21,817 bases of DNA from a virus. Shown one piece after another: positions 19,901-21,817 of this stretch; the stretch's first letter is position 1; every line of letters begins with the position of its first letter. The notes below the pieces were generated by a model, which was given only the letters and a program-made list of their open reading frames with translations, was not told the origin of the DNA and searched no databases. The stretch lies in IMG/VR virus record IMGVR_UViG_3300030060_006367, positions 9,772-31,588 of that record. One strand, written 5' to 3'. A program made the translations under genes and the position numbers.

Positions 19901-21817
19901 AGCTTAATGCAGACCCAGCAGTACAACAAGGGCACTTTGCGTTAGTAGATGCAATGCACCCAATGTCAACTCAACATAGTTTTGTTCATAAAGATGAAGA
20001 TATAGAGAAGACATTTAATCTTGTAAGGTCATTTAGATTAAGACAAACACCAGGTTTGTATAACTTTAACATAGAAAAGTTATTCAAAAGAGGATTTTAT
20101 AAGGATAGCCAACAAATGTTAGAGCTGTTAAATCCAAATACATCTGTTGATAGATTAATGGATTTAGGGTTAGCTCACATTAAAACACTTTCTATGTCAC
20201 AATACAAAAAATATGATTTTATTAAAAAATATTTAGACATACAAAGAAAGACCACTGGTAAGTTTGCAGGTTATATAGAGCCTACATCTAATAATAAAAC
20301 AAAAATATCTATTAAAGACGGTAAGGTTATAGCAGAAAATCTTGAAAAGAAAAAACGTTATGATGAAATGTCTTTAATTGTTAAAGATAGAATTAAAGAT
20401 GCTGATATAAATACAGTAAAAAAAGAATGGGCAAGATTAGATGATGATGTTAAAGACTTTTTGTTTGCTTACGATTTAATTAAAAACAATCATACAGGGT
20501 ATAATACTTTACTGCCATATATGTTTGGTAGAAAATATAGAGATGCTGTTGTAAAAGAAACTAAAAAACAAGCTAACATAAAAGAAGGTGGGTTAACTAA
20601 CGCATACTATAACCAAGCATTAGAGTTTATTAAACTTAATAATAGAGATTCTTTCTTTAAACTAAACAAAGAGCTACTAGAACAGGCTACAATAAATACT
20701 AAAAACAATTCTATAGAAATGTCTGTAACATCTGAGTATATTAAAGATGGGCAAATTGTTTCTGTTAATGCAGATACAAAGAAGGCAGAAGATGGTTTAG
20801 ATAATAATTCAGCGCAGTTATTATATAGAGCTGATAGAATAAGAAAAGGTAGATTGGTTAATGATGTTATGTATGATAACAACTTTGATAAAGTTAAGGT
20901 GTTAAGAAATCTTAAGTATACTGTAGCTAAAGTAAACACATATCAAAATGGATTAGAAAGCGTTATAAGTAAAGCAGATGTTGTTTTATTTGATGGACCA
21001 ACTAATGATATTAGTGGTTTAAGAATTAAAAAAGAAGCTAGAAAACAAAACAAACCTTTTATGTATATGTCTGGGACAGATGCGGTACAAGGTTTTATAA
21101 GAAATAACAAAGCTAAAAAGATATTTATTGGTGGTGGAATAGAAGAGTCTGCAAGAACAGAAGAAGAACTAGAAAATACATTTGCATATTCTACATATAG
21201 TTTAACACCTATAAGTAATTCATTTGTAAGACAAAGTGTTATAATGCCTGAGGTAGATGTAGATATGATGGATAAAAACATTGAATCTAGAACAACAGAA
21301 GAAACAGAAACATCTATACAAACTAAAATAAACTTTAATATTAAAGATGCTCTTGATGCTAAAGAGACAATATCTGTAACACAAAACTCTGAACAGATAT
21401 TTCAAAGAGGTAAACTAAAAGAACTAGGCAATATAAGTTACTTCCAAGCATTACAAAGAGGAGCTGTAACAGGAATAACTGTAAAGACAACAACACCTAT
21501 ACACGGTAGGCTTAAAAAACTAAAAGAAGGTGATGTAATAGAGTTTAAGAGTGTAAATAATGAAAGTCTATATGTAACTGTAACTAAAGCGTTACACCCA
21601 CTAAGAGGTTCTGGAAAAAATATAGAGTCATGGTCTGGTATCGATGGATACAACAAAAATTACTTTATAAGTAAGATAAGAGGAGACATAGACAACTATA
21701 ATCAAATAGAGTTTGAGCCATATATTGATGAAAACAATATGAGGTTTAATATAGATGGTAAGGCAGAAGAGGCAGAACAAAAAGATATAGATGCAAAAGA
21801 TGATATGCTTACAGAAC
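10960..21817 (+). CDS. Giant virion RNA polymerase polyprotein of crAss-like type, 3'-truncated by the window edge
   Basis: The frame runs from the ATGA start to the last base without a stop: at least 3619 codons, C-terminus missing. Visible segments by residue: 336-570, Gly/Ala-rich hydrophobic stretches with an acidic helix (FEEIEEVYQDW) as in injected internal virion proteins; 700-780, charged coiled coil; 806-883, two short helical repeats; about 1165-1310, zincin-like domain with EELGH in place of HExxH; 1400-2230, unassigned; 2348-2815, RNA polymerase core with DHDGD at 2616-2620; 3316-3399, SLOG-like; 3471-3574, ASCH-like. DxDGD marks the catalytic double-psi beta-barrel shared by cellular beta' subunits, YonO/QDE-1-type enzymes and the crAss-like phage polymerase (phi14:2 gp66, 2180 aa from memory). 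The product is expected to be packaged and delivered with the DNA to transcribe early genes. It contains no cysteine. The polymerase call is firm; the accessory domains are tentative. Confidence 0.9.
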   Translation, partial: MSLLFRATQSNIEKDIKKYDSGTSAKEESTPIQTPSNLPQQYNAPLGEGLQNRFASSKNFLGDDREGYMRSEAVDVDLPQGLQLREQEVNNQLMDQSRQQAYSASDPAVNSFFIESGVVPESSDRTKEAAWRSNMFNSINEFDAPPTEAGKITRSLAYGFGNFLESWGNIKQMISQTTQAVSDNIIKFALGQVVGQPEAAQHYEGLMEITRTGGTQQDIEKYITETMGLGDKIDTKSVSEILYGFDWMTDKTLAASASGPEGNFLQEAGKNLKAFSNWENDVYPHRDARLNDEGAFYMGEDGKGMFGLGIVPTKVNYSLMFTPDFWTTEAVQQVPYLLEGLGVGSILKKVGTYGLKQGLKATGKKGAAYMANPSVISAYKQKALNKLYKTMGFNGRNASVAAVTKGQLLEGAVETIFGGVGYWLPHAAHISSQTYMDVLKLSGNPDVARASAWGTFIDNTATMPLAIFQHSILTKGLTGIRQSIKLKPKGNPFKQRLKALMPSMALPFVESKFEEIEEVYQDWTIQKNVAQYKGEEYMDFMDYYRSPEAAHTRVLSAGMGLAFGSIGLGRDIASDIRAADMRSVINDAAERSANIDALITQFGLNKHVSEGVESTHTSVEDAIQDMYYHAASQEDIGGSKDVINHFVELGSIGLTKTEADRHLSAIEAIHETFKPYIGITESMTDEMGVKKKVKIAKYAYELESQKQQLSEINESYDAQIKKIRESDRSAGVKKRMISKLMKEQQRANITLTKDINKYQTDIETLLDEHDRYMKDREAYLKTKRKDVKAKKADAPVVITKEVKQKLRKQGYNNADIKEMSVSQANKLVKEGTTKQEADKTAQAKETQSTALLKTKLLAANLGYKNADINKMSKKEIIRVLNNKIKKTDFLQKKPKEGKKPLGKIISTKGMLPANILNRKERYEVIHDGEKKTVEVRIYENGKEEYKLINKDGASTIIKVPEKGTIKEKIDLALEDADAVLTETITDVDKLYSKKQIEKRGLVREGDVETQQEVPAEITNGLKTKKEKDLAEEVYRWLQTDEGNLDNNSVQYEVVNKESGEVLFYRNPYIASASKLAGKSITRVKEILKEMQRQHMIINPGLAQVMITNIDKAEKLREVKRKDKRDSRKRYSVQEEEESPTWERNIGAEKTLRRLLRGKNINLITYNYAKRNKQGIRYYGAAQGLSIYLDAKKASHDVLFEELGHIYLDDASNLPSTKALRKIIHKEPVFKKKLNEYWFRIEYKNPDGIGKYLGDLIDIEVDIAPYGVWKKANKNKSNSEYVAYVDKILTSKGYKRRQDRFQEEIAHEAMMEVLTKVKNQQAKNIQEMNKSLLVLAGKEGLAFVKGMLKFIANRFTKAESKKILEETGNEHLYSKESQKIIENVLDDFKNHKGEFSGEKGSYTARHHITRSLGSQVSMFDDEATMNELAKYVEGLLEEETEFKNEITDPKYINNKEGQYYTPAGVIKMKRFIKDKEAEIRGFMETLRAEKLISYEQFQKYMSSDKLINSLTQHVTSSQSGLTIKEEDEMQAILSNQMSDINEGLGPQLSKDLVEFIKTSKDPDVFDGNVRRILIENIFDNTKNADEFVENVETLIAIRKSNPESLSSDDLILSDLATYMQEKYTERGQDAYNPLKDLYNELKEGYMEVDYTVMNLRLNQKGKAEISRLVGPKERLLATSIEKDFISMLRIEDFAKPRVDKGETSVDLSKRMTAEKISKLSYMSNLGNMYNLILDDNTTDMQARKEIAKFIKNYFATNLEISESAIAKFEMLNTAEKRKALVEGLINDTAHTYFHRGGSDKQGANPNPFVFIESVSDEGRVRTRSSAEKENVRNEIRAGFNEWARTGPAKEVFERHFEEKGETVNWDSMVKGLGAILTYSFDNPTTVQDGKRFYGRAKFNIGRYFKSGNRYAKSKFGAEAYMNPFWELETTAKKNKLFGYESVINVSKAIAQNLQDKKRESTVKAPDNKDLVTLSKKNSLSVGIDVINNSDIKVLSNYYKNNAIIELMKNNPNYKIDIKPSGGGFVTLEDGTNINYRKTKVSPELSSIIDMDLALQGIVSNTNYSMPVGIFGDKDVQYRWDNTPVYNLQDARKEIRKVDKRNTFADGSKYGSFKTADIRALVSRMKGFISKDSKQLHLTEGLAAISNAVKEGQKDVIVYGKQFVLNDLLELMVLNKAISTFNVKELIDQKTSNYTSFLDNISRRMRSVSPFSAMGGDYRVEYVLVKSIPINYNKPIAPRKGRNEVALDSKPAGTSINIQEAEDAFSIISTTGAQIARKRYGGIRDFGNHLKWVGSHNELENDTYNKNFDNVPFYFKTNTAIASQDFLKKNPVLKDVMNKIEQRQSVVGENTIVIFAPETTVKIKNEKLKKEFKSLEEIQNMSMEEFNKNQDRLFKFKDKDNVEKYGLSGKEIGIQLELDKKSNDSVLSKQLQLLLLSPLKEQAETVINNFVEAFKLKQPQQFKKMTDEALYDNANRENFAEAKLDLVKKGSFDNNSIAVRNQLVKSVFGKMLTKRGPGGTLTQMPGIFYRKSFSPGDVMFDASLGLQGYGRTKDGKITSADIAVGERAGLQVGDVVLLQRLPTSKGGDAIYATVVDVIQGIGNGVMVPAELVGKVGSDHDGDTNQTLRKYRNPKTKHEIAFNKAFDSLINFIRSPEYAAYMEAEMDYMSVYKGVESDLNQAYKNSDIYDNLNDLTYFGNEQLLRFKDEGQIGIGVAAIQNTLQKVLSAYSVSFESPGTSINGKNLSTKFSSSKSAILNMAFKLNILVDDVKKGLAKYLNMNSVTHNMWFHLLGRGVSFKDASLILAHPVVRQYVRMMQDTALLQGKEKIVAKKRIINQLLNDNVTSDKIKSAFYTESFDVNTAPAQITKEENVAGIIQLIRDLDNDIINAKITALSSIINYDSNIPVTYLGGLNLLKQVLDLGLNDGGVISMSNLIDVNTEFTFKELVSGLKINDVSDASTAVEFKSSFIQNNLELLIKQINKLNADPAVQQGHFALVDAMHPMSTQHSFVHKDEDIEKTFNLVRSFRLRQTPGLYNFNIEKLFKRGFYKDSQQMLELLNPNTSVDRLMDLGLAHIKTLSMSQYKKYDFIKKYLDIQRKTTGKFAGYIEPTSNNKTKISIKDGKVIAENLEKKKRYDEMSLIVKDRIKDADINTVKKEWARLDDDVKDFLFAYDLIKNNHTGYNTLLPYMFGRKYRDAVVKETKKQANIKEGGLTNAYYNQALEFIKLNNRDSFFKLNKELLEQATINTKNNSIEMSVTSEYIKDGQIVSVNADTKKAEDGLDNNSAQLLYRADRIRKGRLVNDVMYDNNFDKVKVLRNLKYTVAKVNTYQNGLESVISKADVVLFDGPTNDISGLRIKKEARKQNKPFMYMSGTDAVQGFIRNNKAKKIFIGGGIEESARTEEELENTFAYSTYSLTPISNSFVRQSVIMPEVDVDMMDKNIESRTTEETETSIQTKINFNIKDALDAKETISVTQNSEQIFQRGKLKELGNISYFQALQRGAVTGITVKTTTPIHGRLKKLKEGDVIEFKSVNNESLYVTVTKALHPLRGSGKNIESWSGIDGYNKNYFISKIRGDIDNYNQIEFEPYIDENNMRFNIDGKAEEAEQKDIDAKDDMLTE
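11965..12666 (+). other. Hydrophobic internal-virion-protein-like segments in the giant protein N-terminus
   Basis: Residues 336-570 contain three Gly/Ala-rich hydrophobic stretches: YLLEGLGVGSIL (about 345), LLEGAVETIFGGVGYWLP (408-425) and VLSAGMGLAFGSIGLG (554-569). The last follows an acidic helix FEEIEEVYQDW. Such alternation of amphipathic and hydrophobic helices is typical of phage proteins that enter or cross the host envelope during ejection. Membrane insertion is inferred. Confidence 0.45.
13375..13608 (+). repeat. Two degenerate copies of a GY-NADI-MS helical repeat in the giant protein
   Basis: Residues 806-831 (LRKQGYNNADIKEMSVSQAN...) and 856-883 (LLAANLGYKNADINKMSKKE...) share the pattern L-x(3,4)-G-Y-x-N-A-D-I-x-x-M-S-x-x-x, each followed by a helix. 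The protein similarity is clear while the DNA has diverged, so the duplication is old. The layout resembles small two-helix SAP/LEM-like units. A charged, low-complexity linker separates the copies. Confidence 0.6.
14461..14920 (+). other. Zincin-like metallopeptidase domain with altered active site
   Basis: A predicted beta strand GLSIYLDAKKASHDVL runs into FEELGHIYLD, where E1200-E1201-L-G-H1204 sits at the place of the HExxH helix. Downstream, YKRRQDRFQEEIAHEAMMEV (E1302, E1303, H1306, E1307) resembles the helix that supplies the third ligand in zincins. I recall zincin domains from giant crAss-like phage proteins. The first zinc-binding His is replaced by Glu here, so peptidase activity is uncertain. 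Confidence 0.5.
18001..19410 (+). other. Double-psi beta-barrel RNA polymerase catalytic core
   Basis: Residues 2348-2815 of the giant protein hold the ordered landmarks. They are TIVIFAPETTVKI (from 2349), GIQLELDKK (2411), KRGPGGTLTQMPG (2512-2524; likely the lysine-bearing first barrel), LQRLPTSKGGDA (R2578), GVMVPAELVGKVGSDHDGD ending at D2620, GQIGIGVAAI (G2707) and VDDVKKGLAKYLNM (V2765). D2616, D2618 and D2620 are the expected metal ligands. The RLPT element before the triad and the IPxE-like lead-in are spaced as in other single-polypeptide polymerases of this class. A further block at about residue 3167, FLFAYDLIKNN, may belong to the same enzyme. Confidence 0.85.
20905..21156 (+). 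other. SLOG-like (cpYpsA C-terminal half) segment
   Basis: Residues 3316-3399 read NTYQNGLESVISKADVVLFD, then LRIKKEARKQNKPFMYM, a predicted helix ending FIRNNKAKKIFIGGG, and EESA. This follows the second half of circularly permuted YpsA/SLOG folds: NV...aDatLi, then T...A...kkP, then k.lnvaG.reS. The first-half signature (SGGqtGaD) is not visible upstream. The match is by pattern memory and weak. Confidence 0.35.
21370..21681 (+). other. ASCH/PUA-like segment near the visible C-terminus
   Basis: Residues 3471-3574 include the beta-rich run ITVKTTTPIHGRLKKLKEGD, followed by VIEFKS, LYVTVTKALHPL and WSGIDGYNKNYFISKI. The order KT.T...R, then GD.i.F, then v.Vtkv, then an EGw.k.yf-like helix recalls ASCH domains, small PUA-fold modules that bind nucleic acid or nucleotides. 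The assignment is tentative. Confidence 0.35.

Noticed and set aside
1-21817. CRISPR arrays, tRNA genes, insertion sequences, promoters and terminators
   Set aside because: Intergenic gaps are at most 11 bases. I saw no regularly spaced repeats, cloverleaf sequences, inverted terminal repeats or hairpin-plus-T-run structures outside coding sequence.

Overview
This window reads as one uninterrupted late-gene block of a tailed phage related to the crAss-like phages (order Crassvirales), most likely infecting a Bacteroidota host. Five genes, all on the plus strand, cover it almost end to end. The gaps are 11, 4 and 7 bases, and the last junction is a 4-base overlap, so there is no room for internal promoters or terminators. 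The DNA is strongly A+T-rich. Three of the four visible starts follow A/T-rich leaders without a convincing Shine-Dalgarno sequence, as is usual in Bacteroidota and their phages. Stops are TAA, TAA, TAA and TGA, and no reading frame needs a recoded stop.

Layout. (1) 1-5913 is the 3' part of a gene for a very large tail 'stabilization/muzzle' protein of the crAss-like type, at least 1970 residues, with its true start upstream of the window. (2) 5925-7151 encodes a 408-aa protein with an N-terminal FIWQGKKY motif, an Ala-rich hydrophobic stretch, a charged helix and Lys-Gly-Gly repeats. (3) 7156-8646 encodes a 496-aa protein with a Gly/Ser linker, a peptidoglycan-binding-like module and a helical C-terminus. 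(4) 8654-10963 encodes a 769-aa protein of unknown function, probably virion cargo. (5) 10960-21817 is the 5' part of a giant gene (at least 3619 codons, still open at the window end). Its protein carries, in order: hydrophobic, internal-virion-protein-like segments; a coiled coil; two copies of a short helical repeat; a zincin-like domain with an altered active site; a long uncharacterised region; a double-psi beta-barrel RNA polymerase core with the metal-binding triad DHDGD; and C-terminal segments resembling half of a SLOG (cpYpsA-like) fold and an ASCH/PUA-like domain.

How they fit together. In crAss-like phages the muzzle closes the tail, and giant cargo proteins, including a virion RNA polymerase, are packaged and delivered with the DNA to transcribe early genes. 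The order here (muzzle, smaller virion proteins, giant RNA polymerase) fits that plan. The most striking new observation is compositional. The muzzle fragment has 11 cysteines in 1970 residues, whereas the four downstream products together have none in about 5290 residues. This divides the block into a structural part and a cysteine-free part. My inference is that the cysteine-free proteins are the ones threaded, perhaps unfolded, through the tail into or across the host periplasm.
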